Positions 9,808 to 22,100 of a stretch of 64,000 nt of DNA are shown here, in pieces (within the stretch, counting starts at the first letter, position 1; the number at the start of each line of letters is the position of its first letter). This DNA is from Stenogyne calaminthoides. Lineage: Eukaryota > Streptophyta > Magnoliopsida > Lamiales > Lamiaceae. A program made the translations under genes and the position numbers. The stretch is taken from assembly GCA_037126765.1 (NCBI GenBank), contig JBBCBC010000012.1, forward strand, positions 9,858,001 through 9,922,000, given 5' to 3'. Under the pieces are notes generated by a model. It was not told the DNA's origin. It saw nothing but the letters and a program-made list of their open reading frames with translations, and ran no database searches.

Positions 9808-11301
9808 GACTCCCACTATAGCTGCTTTCCTAGAATGTACCACATTGCTAATTAATCATAGCTATTGGTAGCATGCTAAAGTAGCAACACTAAAGTGAAG
9901 ACTTAGAAATCTAGTAGAAAGTCCTAAGGGTACTTTTAAGAGGCTTATCAAAACCTCAAGGCTTCATACAATGAGAAAATAGGGATATCTTTCTCATTTC
10001 CTTATGGTCAACTTAGAACATGTGGTATGAAACACATGTCACGATGTTTTAACTTTCCAGGATGGAAGCGTATGTCATTTTATTAATTTGACATCGTGTA
10101 AATCACAGTTCAAGTGTTTCATCAACACTTAACTTGGATTTTCTCCTTCTATTGCCTAGGAATCCATTGTTTAGCTTTGTAACAAGTCAAATAGATACGT
10201 GGTAAAATCTATTGCGATTATTTACAATATAATCTCATCTCTGCACATACCTCGATGTCAGAGTCGATTACTCGTATGAGAGAGCCAATCAACTTGTCGA
10301 CATACTATTATATGAATCTTTCATATAATTCACAATACATAAATGTCTAGTAACATTAACAACTACTTTGTAGTTCATTTTTATTCATACAAACCCAAGA
10401 TCTTAAGATGTCTTACACATCTTCTGTAATTAGGTTTGACAACAAATCTGCCAACATCAAGTCAGTAGAAATTTATTCAAGAATCACTATTTCTTCTTTG
10501 TAACGTCTTTACAATGACAAACTTTTCATGATACTTGGAATCTTTAGAGTAAGCTTTAGTTGTTTTGATTACTACAATAAATCGTAACAACTCCCACTGG
10601 AGTGTTTGATTTCACAATCAATATTTATAGCTCCCACTTGAGTGTTTAATTTCACAGTGAATCAATATAACTCCCACTAGAGTGTTTGATTCCACAGTGA
10701 ATCAATATAACTCCCACTGGAATGTCATATACATTAATGAATCATTACAACTCCCACTAGAGTGTGTAATTCACAACACATCGTTGCAGATCTCAATTGA
10801 GTGCTTACTAATTCCAAATATTTTATGAAAAATACTTAACCAAAATATTTATTTGACTGCAGATGCACATGCCATAAGTTCAGTTTTAATAATGGTTAGT
10901 GCAATACATACTTATTTCATGTTATACCACGAGATTGCTTTCTTATTAAGCAAGAAGGTATAATGGAATTTGACTTAATGCATCTAAATCATAATTCCAG
11001 TTAGTGTCTGTATACTCTCTATGTTTAGATTATCTCCTTGAGATAATAATCTGCAGTACCCTTCAGTAATCTCAAAAATCCCACACACTATCTTTTAGTG
11101 TCATTTTTTTCGGATTAACTGATATCTGCTAACCAAACCAACAAATTAACAAATGTCTGGATGTGCACACAACTTAGCATACATCAAACATCTAATTGAA
11201 TTTTGCTTATGGTACATTTTACATTTCATCTTTCAGTCTTTGGACATTTATCATAGTTCAGTGACTCGTCTTTTCATAACATGAGAATCAACATGTTTTT
11301 A
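9808..11301 (-). mobile_element. Element A: 3' internal segment, left of the B insertion
   Basis: Internal DNA of the old minus-strand copia A between its polypurine tract and the insertion site of B. No coherent reading frame survives. It contains a 40-bp tandem repeat (10591-10790). The element resumes at 38386 after B, where the RT fragment is found. Confidence 0.5.
10591..10790. repeat. Five-copy tandem repeat, exact 40-bp period
   Basis: CTCCCACT recurs at 10591, 10631, 10671, 10711 and 10751, followed each time by a variant of AGAGTGTTTGATTTCACA and a AATCAATATAA-like tail. A degraded sixth unit may start near 10791. On A's coding strand each unit shows AGTGGGAG, the core of a copia polypurine tract. 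Confidence 0.85.
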
Positions 11302-12893
11302 TGTTAGTATTAGTGTCCTAGAGACAATCAATTATAAGGACATAATACTCGATGATATTCAATTTAATTTAATATTATAGTTCACTTAATATTAATGTAT
11401 GGCAATACACCTGTTTGAATATTATGTTTGATTGTTTGCTATTCATACAAGTGTTCCCATGAGTCATTGCTGTCATTGAGGTTGTGAGAACTCAGATGAC
11501 TTAAGCATGATTCTCAAATATCCCCGATCAAGGATCATCAAGAATGGGATATTGATGATGCAATGGAGATTGGTGTGTAATCTGCATCATACTCTTAGAG
11601 AGTGTAGTAAGATCTCACTTACTACGAGATACTAGGTATCTCATGATGGATGCACAAATATCTTAAAGGGTATTGGTATACCCATCCGAAAAACCGTTTG
11701 ATGTATTTCCACTATATGTGTCTATGGGTGTCTCGGTTAGTGGGAGCGATGCAATACTCCTTTGACTTGAGGTCAATACGCACGACATGTGTGGGATGAT
11801 GAACTTTGACCATGACCAATGCTTGCACCCTAACCATGGGTAGATACGACTTGAATTGGGTTCATCACGAAGTGCATGTGCGTTGTAGTTGAGCCAAGAA
11901 TATGATTCATTTCCTCAAAGTGGATTTAGAGAGAATACTCATCTTCTCTTCATAATTGGATCAAAGTCATCGGCCGATGCACGTCAAGTCAACCTAGACT
12001 TTGTGGCTAAGTGTGACATACATGATCAATTAGTGATTGGAGATAACATGATTAAGTTATTTGAATATACACTTCATCATGTTCAAGACTTAATCGAGTA
12101 TTCGCGAATGAAAGGAGGAAATCGTAATAGCCCATGTTTCAGTTACAGGTAGTTGAACATTTCTTGCAACGTACCTCATATATTGAGAATGTCTAATTTA
12201 TTTTCTAGGGTTCAATTAAGACCGTTAGTTTAACTAATCACTCGATATATGAGGGTCTATGGGTCACACAACAAGTAGTTCCCTTTTACGGATTATAGTT
12301 GGTTGATTAAATGTTTAATTTATGGAGAATTAATTAATAATAGATTAATTTGGAAGTAATTATTATTAATATTTAATTAAATTGAATTTAACTAAATAAG
12401 AATTCCCAATAATTATATTTGGAATATAATTGTAGGATTTAATGTATATGGAAATAAATCGTAGAGATTTTCATATAAGGCATTTAAATCCGTAGAGATT
12501 TATATTTAGGGAATTAAATTAAAAGGAATTAATTTAATTCAAGATTAGGAATTTTATTTCCCTAATTGGGTTAGCTTAAGATTTAAGCTGGACTTTTCCT
12601 ATATATACAAGCTGTTGGGAATTCACAAACGACGTTAATTCATAATTCTCCATAAAATCTAGAATAGGAATTTTCCTAGAAAATTCCGTCTCAGATTCAA
12701 CGCTGACAAATCTGTGCAAGTTCGTGAACGGGGATTACGTGGATACCATAGTAGATAAATATGCATACGGTTTACTGTAAGATTTCTCTTTATGCTTACA
12801 CGTATTTAATTATGCAATTATATGTTCGTTGTTGGTGAACTGTTTATTCCGCTGCGCATGTATTACATGTTTACGTGCCTCTAAATTCCAACA
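11302..12893 (+). repeat. Element B: 5' LTR
   Basis: Starts TGTTAGTATTAGTGTCC and ends AAATTCCAACA; 1,592 bp. It carries a TATA box at 12599-12608. It matches the 3' LTR closely along its whole length with scattered substitutions and small indels. Confidence 0.92.
12599..12608 (+). promoter_or_regulatory. TATA box of the B 5' LTR
   Basis: CTATATATAC sits in a GC-richer setting about 285 bp before the LTR end. The same string is at 38094-38103 in the 3' LTR. Confidence 0.6.
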
Positions 12894-12894
12894 G

Positions 12895-12906
12895 TGGTAT
12901 CAAAGC
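12895..12906 (+). promoter_or_regulatory. Element B primer binding site
   Basis: TGGTATCAAAGC, one base after the LTR, matches the initiator Met-tRNA 3'-end complement TGGTATCAGAGC except at one position. Confidence 0.85.
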
Positions 12907-14387
12907 TTCAGGCTCTCTGTTTTAATTGCATAATTGATATTGTGTTTTGAATAAAAAGAATTTTTTTATTCATAGTGGGGCACGGTCTTTTGTTACAGAT
13001 TTGACCGCACCCCTTTTGTTTATTTCACTGGTCATCTTCTTCTTCGAGCAAAACCCCCAAAATATTTTTCTAGGATTTTCTCTAGGAGAAAGCCACCGCT
13101 GCTCCACCTCGTTCACGTGGTCGAGATGCTACGCCGTGTCGCTCGAGGCCGGCGCTGGGCACCATGGCCTCGCGACGAGTGCGGGAGCTCGTGATTTGTA
13201 CTGCGCTATTTCTCCATTGATTTAATCTTCTTCTATGCGATTCTGGTTTGGAACCAGTTAGCCTGGGTTCGTGGCTCCGAGCGCGACCCACCAACTTTAA
13301 CGCGAAATCCTTTGAACACAACGGCGAGTCACCCGTGCGCTGAGGCGGTGGTGGTGACTCGCGTCGGACTGGGCCTCGATTTTGCGATGCGTTTGCCCCT
13401 GGTTCTGGTTACTGTTTTTTTGATGAAAATCTGTGGTTTCCAGTTTATATTTGGGTTGTTGCTTGATTAACGATTATACTCATACTGCTTTTCGTGCAAT
13501 TTTGGTTTCGATTGCCTCTGAAATCCGACATTTCCTGAGAATCATCATTTTTCTATCTTGCGTGTTACTGATTTCGTTCATTTGGGTTATATCCTTGTGC
13601 TGGTTTTGCTATTCAATTGGATTGAATGATGAAATTTTGACAATATTGACTGTTCAATCGACTAATTGGGTTGTACCTGATGAACCGAAGTTGAAATTGT
13701 TGGTATTGGATGTCCCGATTGATGGATGGTGTCCAGGCAGTGATGAGGGATGGGCCGTCTTGCAAATTGGATTTCTAACGGACCCCTCCGTGCAAAGATT
13801 TAATAAATTGCACATGAGCCATTGCGAATAAACAAATAAAATATGGTTTTCTTAAATTAATTAGGATTAATTTTAAAACCTAAAATAAAATAAAATTAGA
13901 TTTTATTTTATAATTAATTGGATTAATTATAAAGTTTAATAATTTTAGAATTGGATTTAAAATTGGATTTTAAAATTCATTTTAAAAGAATTATTAAATC
14001 TCACTAAATCGTATTAGTTGGACTAATGACGGACTTAATTAATTGGATTAATTAAAGGTCAAAATATTAATAAAGAATTTAATTATTAAAACCTGATTTT
14101 AAAATTGGATTTTAAAATTATGGTTTAAATGATTAAACGGGTTATTAATTCCCACTTGGTTAACATATTTTATATTCTGTTAACGCCTTTTACGTCCGCA
14201 TTATAACTGTTTGGGTGGGCGGCGCCCAATAATTGTCTGACCGTATTAATTATTTGGGTAGACGGCGCCCATATAAGTGTTAGTCCGTATAAAATCATGT
14301 TTGGGTAGGCGCGCCCAACAATTGCTCAAATGTGATGTAGATTAACATGTTGGATCTCGATTAAGCAATTAATACCCCACCTTTAAA
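12907..14387 (+). other. Element B leader, up to the C insertion
   Basis: GC-rich then AT-rich leader DNA between primer site and gag. A 132-codon open frame near 13433-13831 starts at GTG, resembles nothing I know, and I do not call it a gene. Three hairpin-forming repeats lie at 14210-14317. The leader continues at 32288-32847 beyond C. Confidence 0.6.
14210..14317. repeat. Three spaced TTTGGGT...GCGCCCA hairpin repeats
   Basis: Units at 14210-14228, 14253-14271 and 14300-14317 each contain a near-palindrome (GGGCGGCGCCC-like), spaced 43-47 bp apart. Each could form a small GC stem in the AT-rich leader RNA of B. Confidence 0.7.
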
Positions 14388-14874
14388 ATGTTTGTAGGTC
14401 ACGAATGGGTTTTGTGAGGGTGGAAGTCTAGAGGGGAGGGGTGAATAGACTTCTAAAACTTTTCGTCTGGGATCGGTGTGAACAATGACATCCCGCCAGT
14501 CTTTAGTGTATCAGTTTAGACTGATGTTCAATCTTACTGAGTGCCTGAAGGCAGATCAGTTTGATATCTGCCAGTTTAACTGAATGGTGCGGAAGCTTGT
14601 TTTTACCCGTGTGAAAAACCAGTTTTATCAATCAGATTCTTAGTTCGGGCCAACCAGGTTGACTAAGGTGTCAATCGATCGGTCGATTGTTAGTGCGGTC
14701 GAGCTTAACTTAGAATATGTATCTTTGTTATAAACTTCGGTTGTTTGACTTGTGTAAAGCAATAAGAAAGCAAGTAAATGCACACAAGACTTTTATAGTG
14801 GTTCGATTTAAAACCCGCCCCCCACGTCCCACTTTCCCTTAACACAGGGAACCTTAACCTACTTTAACTTTCAA

Positions 14875-15140
14875 GGGACTTATATCATTTTCGGGATGGC
14901 GAGATGTTTACCGAGTTCCCACTCTTACAAACTTAACCTGCAGGGACTTATATCCTTGTCAGGATGGCCGAGATGTTTATCGAGTTCCCACTCAAGCTTA
15001 ACCTACGGGACTTATATCCTTTTCAGGATGGCCGAGATGTTTATCGAGTTCCCACTCTACAAACGTAACCAGCGGGACTTATATCCTTTAAAAGGATAGC
15101 CGAGATGTTTATTGAGTTCGCACTCTACAGACTTAACCTA
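14875..15140. repeat. Four tandem ~66-bp units in the C LTR
   Basis: GGGACTTATATC starts near 14875, 14943, 15007 and 15074. Each start is followed by GGATGGCCGAGATGTTTA and GAGTTCCCACTC-like blocks. The same array is in the other LTR at about 30924-31190. On the transcribed minus strand it lies downstream of the TATA box, so it is part of the RNA leader. Confidence 0.85.
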
Positions 15141-15392
15141 ACTCGCGTTTGGGTAAAGAATGTTTGAGGGTTCCAACTGGAAATCTATCCCGATGCTTTA
15201 GGTAGCCAAAATGCTAGTGGATATGATTTCTTGCTAAGAACTAATGGGATGAACACTCTAAGAATAATCTTCAAATGTAGTGTTCTTTGAACATAAATTT
15301 TGCTGTAGCTTTAGCTTCTTTTACGGTGTCTCCGTGTTTGTTCTTTGCTTGTTCTCACTTGTTGGTCCTTGTCTTCAAAATGAAGATCGATC

Positions 15393-15404
15393 CCATTTTA
15401 TAGA
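15393..15404 (-). promoter_or_regulatory. TATA box of the C 3' LTR
   Basis: TCTATAAAATGG on the minus strand, conserved in the partner LTR at 31448-31459. Confidence 0.6.
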
Positions 15405-15829
15405 CCTCGAAATCAAAGAGCCGTTGGAGAGCAATTTGAATTTTGGGCTATATTAGGTAGGTTGTAGGATATGATTGTGACGTGCTCCGATTATCGGCGT
15501 GGCCGTTAGCGCCGTTTTTGTCCACAGCGTCTTATCTAGCAATGTCAGCTCTTTTTGTACATGTGTCGCTTTCTTCTTGGCTTCGCTAGGCGGTACTTTA
15601 GGAATTTGTCCGTTAGACGATTGATATTCTTTTTGTAGAAGATTCATCTTGTCTGGTGTATCTTTTTGATTGTCACGGTGTGGTGACTTGATCGTAACCG
15701 ATCGATCTACCTTGTTTGAGTCTTGAATGCACATTGTCTTAGCTTCAATATCACGCATTCTCTGCTGAATGTAGGTCTTGATTCTTTTGATCTTGAGTGT
15801 CTCTGAGCCTCGGTGTATTCATCATCTTG

Positions 15830-15950
15830 AAGTCTTGAGTTTGTTCTTGAGTCTTGAGTTTATCTGAGTCTTGAGTTCATCTCGAGTCTTGAGTTTATCC
15901 GAGTCTTGAGTTCATCCGAGTCTTCGTGTTCATCCGAGTCTTGATGTCTT
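15830..15950. repeat. GAGTCTTGAGTT(T/C)ATCC tandem tract in the C LTR
   Basis: Six to seven imperfect 17-18-bp units. A similar tract is at about 31880-32000 in the partner LTR. Related TCTTGA-rich tracts are in the E LTRs. Confidence 0.75.
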
Positions 15951-16215
15951 CTTGTCTTCACCGATCTTGACTTCTTGTCTTGATTTGTGCTTAGTCTTCC
16001 GACCATCGACCTTATCCGGGTTATCGATACTTCGACTGACCTAAACATATTGAGTTCCCCCTCAATATGTGACCTATCTTTTACATCGACTATCTATACA
16101 TTTCACCGGGTCATCTTAATCGATTCTAAGTCATCAATCACCTAATGTGTCCGACCGGTCCTATTACAACTTTGTTTTGGAACTTCCATCAAAACTAAAT
16201 TCTGATTTCTCAACA

Positions 16216-16228
16216 ATTTCCCCTTTTT
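16216..16228 (-). promoter_or_regulatory. Element C polypurine tract
   Basis: On the minus strand it reads AAAAAGGGGAAAT directly before the LTR start TGTTGAGAAA, as expected for plus-strand DNA priming. Confidence 0.75.
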
Positions 16229-16435
16229 GATGGAACCAAAACACTTAACCACACTTAATCGAAAAAAAATGATACCATGAATGGAAATGTAGATGATGCA
16301 AACAAGACATACCTCGGAAGACAATGAGATGTTGTCTTAGAATCGATGAGATGGAAAATTTCATTCAGGATAGGTGTGTACATTGTAGAATACATGAAAA
16401 GCGCACTATATCCTCATTCCAAGTTTGTTGGGAAA

Positions 16436-16608
16436 TGAATTTAATAAAGATTTTTGATTAGATCCAAAACCACTTGTTAATCTTGATAGATGAGTCTTCC
16501 CCAACACTCTAAAAACCGAATCCCGTCATCTATCAAACATTATCCCAACATGTCATACTTTGGGGGGATCTAATCAAAATCATCTTTTATTAAATTCATT
16601 TCCCAACA
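16436..16608. repeat. Palindromic pair of truncated LTR ends
   Basis: TGTTGGGAAATGAATTTAAT at 16436 is the reverse complement of ATTAAATTCATTTCCCAACA ending at 16608. The arms match over about 40 bp and more weakly to about 80 bp. The right part ends in a second polypurine tract (16609-16621), so at least one more Sirevirus fragment is fused here. Confidence 0.6.
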
Positions 16609-17554
16609 ATTTCCCCTTTTGATGATGCCAAAACCATCTTGTTACAAAAACTCTTAACTTATACTTTTTCTATTTTCTTATTACAAGAATGGTATATCTC
16701 TTAATAATTAATTCTGAATCACCCAACAATTTCATCACTAAACAACAATAATCGGCATATCAAATATAAAGACATGTAAAAAGATAATGAGGTATTATCT
16801 TTGAGCATAAAGATAAAGTTTCATTGATTGTATGTTATCACCATGATTACAATGAACTTATCAAAAGATAAAGACAAAAACATAAAAAATTACAAGTCTT
16901 CGGAGCTTGTCTTACGTATTAGTGATCTTGAGCTTAACATTTCATTTTGACCTATAATGAGTCTCGGTCACTTTTTACTTCTTCAGCCTCGGGTCAGCTT
17001 TCTGATTTCTTCTTTGTCCGATCCGATCGGTTCAATATCGATCAACATATCGAGAATAGCATCGATAGCTTTGTTTATCATATTCCGATTGTTTCATCAT
17101 CATTTCTCTTTTGCTCATCTTCCGATGCGCAACCTTCTTTAAAGATTTTCATTGGGTTTAGCTTTTCTTCTCTTCGATTTTGCTCACCCGGGGATGACAT
17201 TAACCATCCGATCTCGGTGATGAATTGTCCCATCTCGATCATCTACTTTTGATTCCGGAGTTCCCCTCAATTTGTTCTCTCGTTCCCCCCCAACTTGTTA
17301 TTCTTGAATAACACAAGTTGATAATGTTTTGGCATAGAACTAAAATATCCCAACAATTTCTCAATTGATAATGTCGCCAAAACATTATGCATTTTTAAAG
17401 CGTGTTTTTCTTTAAAAAGATCTTTCGTTTTCACTCGAAATTAGTGAACCTTTTGAACTCCCGCCTTACCACTTGTTGGTAGGATCGAGACGAGTTTTAA
17501 AATAGATGACTTCTCCACTTTGAAAAGGTAATCTTTTGAGCACACCTTTTTATT
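16609..17554 (-). other. Sirevirus 3'-internal debris
   Basis: It begins with a polypurine-tract complement and the CAAAACCATCTTGTTAC block that also follows the E and F LTRs, so it is the 3' non-coding end of a related element. The remainder has no stable frame. Small plus-strand ORFs near 16950-17250 are not supported. Confidence 0.45.
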
Positions 17555-19018
17555 TGTTGGTCCTCCCATTTTTCTTCTCTGTTTTCATTCCGGTGCTATA
17601 AAAGCGGGGGTGAAGGAATGGTGATTCCAGATTTTCACCTTTTAGCTCATGTGTTGTGTCTTGCTTATGATCGATTGCGTCACGACAAGATAAGAACGTA
17701 AGCGATCCAACAATGTATAGTGGTTCTGAGATCAAGCTCCTACATCCACTCTCCCTTTTCTCGGGAAATTCCTTCAAACACTTCACGAGCTTTTACGACT
17801 ACCTCTTTTCTAACTCAACTCGTCGAGTTTTTCGACTACTCCTTTTTACTTACTCAACCCGAGTCGAGCTTTTACGATTTACCTCATTTTACTAACTCAA
17901 AATGGACTTATCAATCTCTTTCTTAGATGTTTAACGAGTTCACACTCTTCGGGACTTATCACCCTCACTGGGATTGCCTAACAACTACCTCTCTTCACCA
18001 CTACTTATCTCTTCCAATGGGGTTTTGGGTTTGGTGTTGTCTCCAACTATGGTGAGATTTTCCCTTACTAGATGGTTTAGCCTCAATCTTGTTGGGAAAA
18101 TCTCTCTAAGCTATTCATCTTGCTTAGTTCTAGGGTTCTAGAACACTCTTTCTTTTCATATTTGTATATCTCTTGTGTTCTAGGGTGGGAATGCTTTTGT
18201 TTTCTCTGCTCTTGGCTCCAAATCGTTAATCTTTCAAGGCTCATAATTTGATGGAAGATCTTGTATTTAAGATGTGGATTTGAATTCCATTCTTTTCCAT
18301 GACGGACTTTTGGACAACCAGATTCGAAAAATTTTTTTTGTCAATCCTCTTGTTGATTCTTTTTATAAATACAAGATCTTCCATCAAATTAAGGGAGATC
18401 TCTTTTCAAGTCTTGATTTCATTCCGATATCCTGAGAACACTCTTTTGGAGTGTTCTAGAAAAGTCAACCTGATTCCCATTTACTCTTTTTTTCCCAACC
18501 TTTCCATCAAATTGAGGCTTGACCATCAGCCAAGAAGGGAAAATCTCACCATAGTTGGAGACAACACCAAACCCAAACCCAATCTTAAGATTGAAGAGAG
18601 GTAAAGAGTGTTCTAGAACCCAACCTTGTTGGGGCAAACCCAATCCGGTCTTGATCTTTGTTAGGCAATCCCAGTGATAAGTCCCGGCGAGTTTTTAAAC
18701 ATCTAAGAGGCGAGCCCGAGAGGGTGATAAGTCCAAGTTAGTAAACCATTAAATTCGTGGTCGGGTTGAGTAAGTAAACTGCTGATTAGTCGAAAACTCA
18801 GTTTTCTTCCGAAAAGCTCGTGAAGTGTTTGAAGGAATTTCCCAGAGAAAAGTGAGAGCGGATTTTTCCTCCACTATACATTGTTGTGGTTCTTTATTTC
18901 TCTTTCGCACGACTCGATCATAAGCAAGACACAACACATGAGCTCTTTTCTTCACCATTCCTTCACCGCTTTATATGCTGAAATGTTTTGCTTTGGGTTT
19001 TCTCCTAATCGACCAACA
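17555..19018. repeat. 1.46-kb imperfect palindrome of LTR sequence
   Basis: Bounded by TGTTGGTC and GACCAACA, the two ~700-bp arms are reverse complements of each other. Examples are AACACATGAGCTAAA/AGCTCATGTGTTG, the block GATCATAAGCAAGACACAAC, and GGAAGATCTTGTATTTA near the centre (about 18266 and 18362). The arms resemble the R/U5 part of the other Sirevirus LTRs (TATAGTGGTTC..., AAGCTCCTAC, TTTACTTACTCAACC). Unpaired centre is about 95 bp. Open frames inside are arm shadows. Confidence 0.8.
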
Positions 19019-19149
19019 AAGTTGTCTTCTTCAGTGTACTTGAACATTTTTTCTTTGGGGATGCCAAACATCTTGTACATCCTTTTCATTAGCTTGTCCA
19101 AATTTCTTCTTTTCTATGGATTCCTCCTTTTTGAAGTCCATAGTAGATA

Positions 19150-22100
19150 TACTTGAATTTAACAGGTTGGCATGTTGTCCGGACGCAAAGGTGGAAGGAG
19201 TACTTCAAAGGGTGGAGATTAGTGACATGATCTTGCTTTCTTTCATCACCGCCTGTAGAAGTCCGACAACTTTGTTTCTAACCGATCATCATCATTTTCA
19301 CCGATCTTGATGAATTGGAATCTTCTCGTGATGTAGAAGTCACATAACCATTCTCCTCTCGATCCGATCCCATTCGAAGCAGATCTTGCCGTCGAGAGGA
19401 TGCCTTTAACCCCGTGCCTCATTCTTCTCCCAAGCAATCTCCTCTTCTTCGTTCTTCCTTTTCTTCGGATGTAAGCGATGTTCCTTTAGTCCGAAAAATG
19501 TTTCTTGATTCCCATATTCCGCTTATGCGCTCTTGAACTTGTTCAGAGTTCGTTTTGTCTTGTCTCTCGATCTTCCGCAGATTGCTTTCATCATCTTGCC
19601 TTTGCTCCAAAAGTACCATCTTGTTCGTGTCTTCACTAATTTCTTAGCGAGCATCTCGAAGAGAAGTCTTCAATCTTGTCGACTCCGCAAAAGTTTTCGC
19701 TCGACGATCTCTTTCTTTGAGCTCCACGGTTTCTTTCATTTCAAAGAACGAGATCGGTAGATATACTAGGTTTTTGGTAGAGATGAAAAATTTTACCAAC
19801 TATGTCCGAGATGGTTCTCTTTTTTTGCATTTTTATCCCAATCTTTTCCTTCCCCTTTTTGGTGTTGACATCTTCTGTTCCTTGTCAACTACAACAAGAT
19901 TTTGGTGGCGAAAGTGCGCAGTCATCTTCAAAGCGCTTTCATTTCTGCCTTGCTGCTCAGAGAAGCTAGAAAATGTTTCCAACCCATATCCAAGTGGTTG
20001 TTGGTCTTGTCCAGATGCCCGTACACTCTCCAAAAGTATTTGGTGTCCGATTGAGCATCTTGTCTTCAAAGTTTGTCGACTAGAGTTTGAGCCCATATAC
20101 TAGTTGCATTACTTGACAAGGATGGCATTGTGCATCCCAACTGTGTGACTTCGTTCCTTGTCAACTAGTTTTGCTTGCTCATCTTCAAAGCGCTTCATCA
20201 GATCTGCCGTGAGTGCTGCGAATTTATCTTCAAATGCAGCCTTGATCCCATCCTGAATCTTCTGAGTATGATGATCTAGGGTATCAGAGCTCATCGTAGC
20301 AGTCTATTCAGATGTTGAAGCCTTGCCAAATTAGGTCTCATCTGCAACACCCATTCTTGGTTCATCGGCAACTCCCTCATGATCTGTAGGAGGTCGAACG
20401 GTTTCCTCCCTATTATCAGCAATTCCGAACCTTTCGTGAATCAGCCATCTGATATCATCGTCTGATGCCAATTCAACAGCACTTTCAATCCCATCATTGT
20501 GTAGACATTTCAACTCCAAGTCTACAAAGAAATCTGATCCTAGAGTTGTCATTAGAATCAGAAATTCTTCAATGCTCTTCAGTCTTATATCCCTCCAGAA
20601 CACTATTTCTTCTATCTGTTCTGGATGCCAGGATGTTGATCCAATTCAGGGCATAGATCAAACAGATACTCTTTGATCTGTTGCTTCATTATCCTTATGA
20701 TGGGGCTCTCTGGAGCAGGTGAAGTAAGTACTGTTCTAGTGTTGAAGGGATTATGAGAGATGGACACATGTTCGTCGGATCTCTCAGGTTCTTGAGACTG
20801 GATCGGGGATTGGGATGTTTGTAGTTCAGGTTCGTTTTTAGCGTGTTGAGGGTGTTCAGTTTCCTGAACTGGTTCATTGATTGGTGGTGTGGGAGATGTT
20901 GTTCTGATAGGTGAGGGTGAGGGTGAGAAGGTTTTGTGGGGAGAGGGTGGAGGTTATGATTTTTGAGGAGAGGGTGATGGTGATTTGGAAGTGGGCGTTG
21001 GCGACCTTGCTCTCTGGAAGATCTTGGTTAGAGGCAGAGAATCAGATGGTGATTCTTCCTCAGATTGCTCCACTTCTGTCCCTCTGACAGGTTTCTCTCC
21101 TTCTGATGCGATTATCTGCTCTTCCCTTACATCTCCGATAGTTGGCTCAGAGCGGACTGCTATCTCCTCTTCTGATTCTTCTTGCATCAGATCCTCTGTT
21201 CTGCTAGCTGGCTTAGCAGAACTTGGAGGAATCTTCTGAGGAGATGAGACTCTCTTCTGACGTTTCAGCTGAGCATCTGGTTTCTTAGCCAGATCCTTCC
21301 TCTTCATCCTCTTCTCTGGAATGGCCTTTTCCTCGCACTTCGATTTATGCGATTGCCTTATCTTTTCCTTTCTTTTCTCCCTTGGGTTTGGGCAAATAAG
21401 GAGTCGGATCCTCATCAGCTTCTCCAGGTAGGGACTCATCCTTACCCAGTATGGCCTTGTGCTTTGCTTGGTAAATCTTCGCTCCATTCTCGTTCCATTC
21501 TTAATTCTGTGGCAGCTTATCTGACAGAATGATAGAGATTTTGTGTATGAATGAGCACTTCGTAGATAAGCACACTTCATTGCTCTGGGTCAGTTTGAAC
21601 TTCTCGGAGTCTTTTCTCAGTCTTGCTTTGACCATACCCAACCAATCGATGTCTGAAGCCTTCTTGATTATTGCAGCCATGACACTTATCTTGTAAGAAA
21701 TGACCGCATCAAGGCAGTAAGTTGAGCACATGATCACCTTTCCGAACAATTTCAAGAAGAAGGCGATACTTTCTTTCGATAGGAGGCTTTGGACGTTAAA
21801 TCGTGTTCTCCTTGTTTGCTGGTCTCAACAGTTCGGCTTCAAGAAACTCCTTTTCTCCTACAAAGCGATCGTGTAGGTCTCGGATTGATGCTTCCCTCGA
21901 GTTAGGCCGAATATCCTCTCGTAGATCGTCATTCGTCACACTCGAACTTTCATTCCGCCAACGGAAAGAAATTAGGTCAAGATCATTGTCTTCATCCCTC
22001 TCGCAGATTATAAAGAAACTCGAGGGCTTCATGGGTGTGAACGATGTTACGATGAGTAGAGCAATATCGTTCCAAATCCACTCTCGAAGGCACTCTGCAA

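Larger units (their letters stand above)
14393..16215 (-). repeat. Element C: 3' LTR
   Basis: In plus coordinates it starts TGTAGGTCACGAATGGG and ends TTTCTCAACA; 1,823 bp, one base longer than the partner LTR. It contains four tandem ~66-bp units (14875-15140), a TATA box (15393-15404, minus) and a GAGTCTTGAGTT-type repeat tract (15830-15950). Confidence 0.92.

Noticed and set aside
10591..10790. Regular 40-bp repeats as a possible CRISPR array
   Set aside because: The repeats are contiguous, without unique spacers between conserved units, and the window is plant nuclear DNA.
11889..12152. 87-codon frame in B's 5' LTR
   Set aside because: It lies within an LTR and is not kept intact in the partner LTR.
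13433..13831. 132-codon hydrophobic plus-strand frame in B's leader
   Set aside because: It starts at GTG, lies between the primer site and gag, and has no family resemblance; not enough to call a gene.
17713..19156. Several 60-100-codon frames on both strands
   Set aside because: They lie in the arms of the palindrome and repeat each other in reverse complement; LTR sequence does not code.
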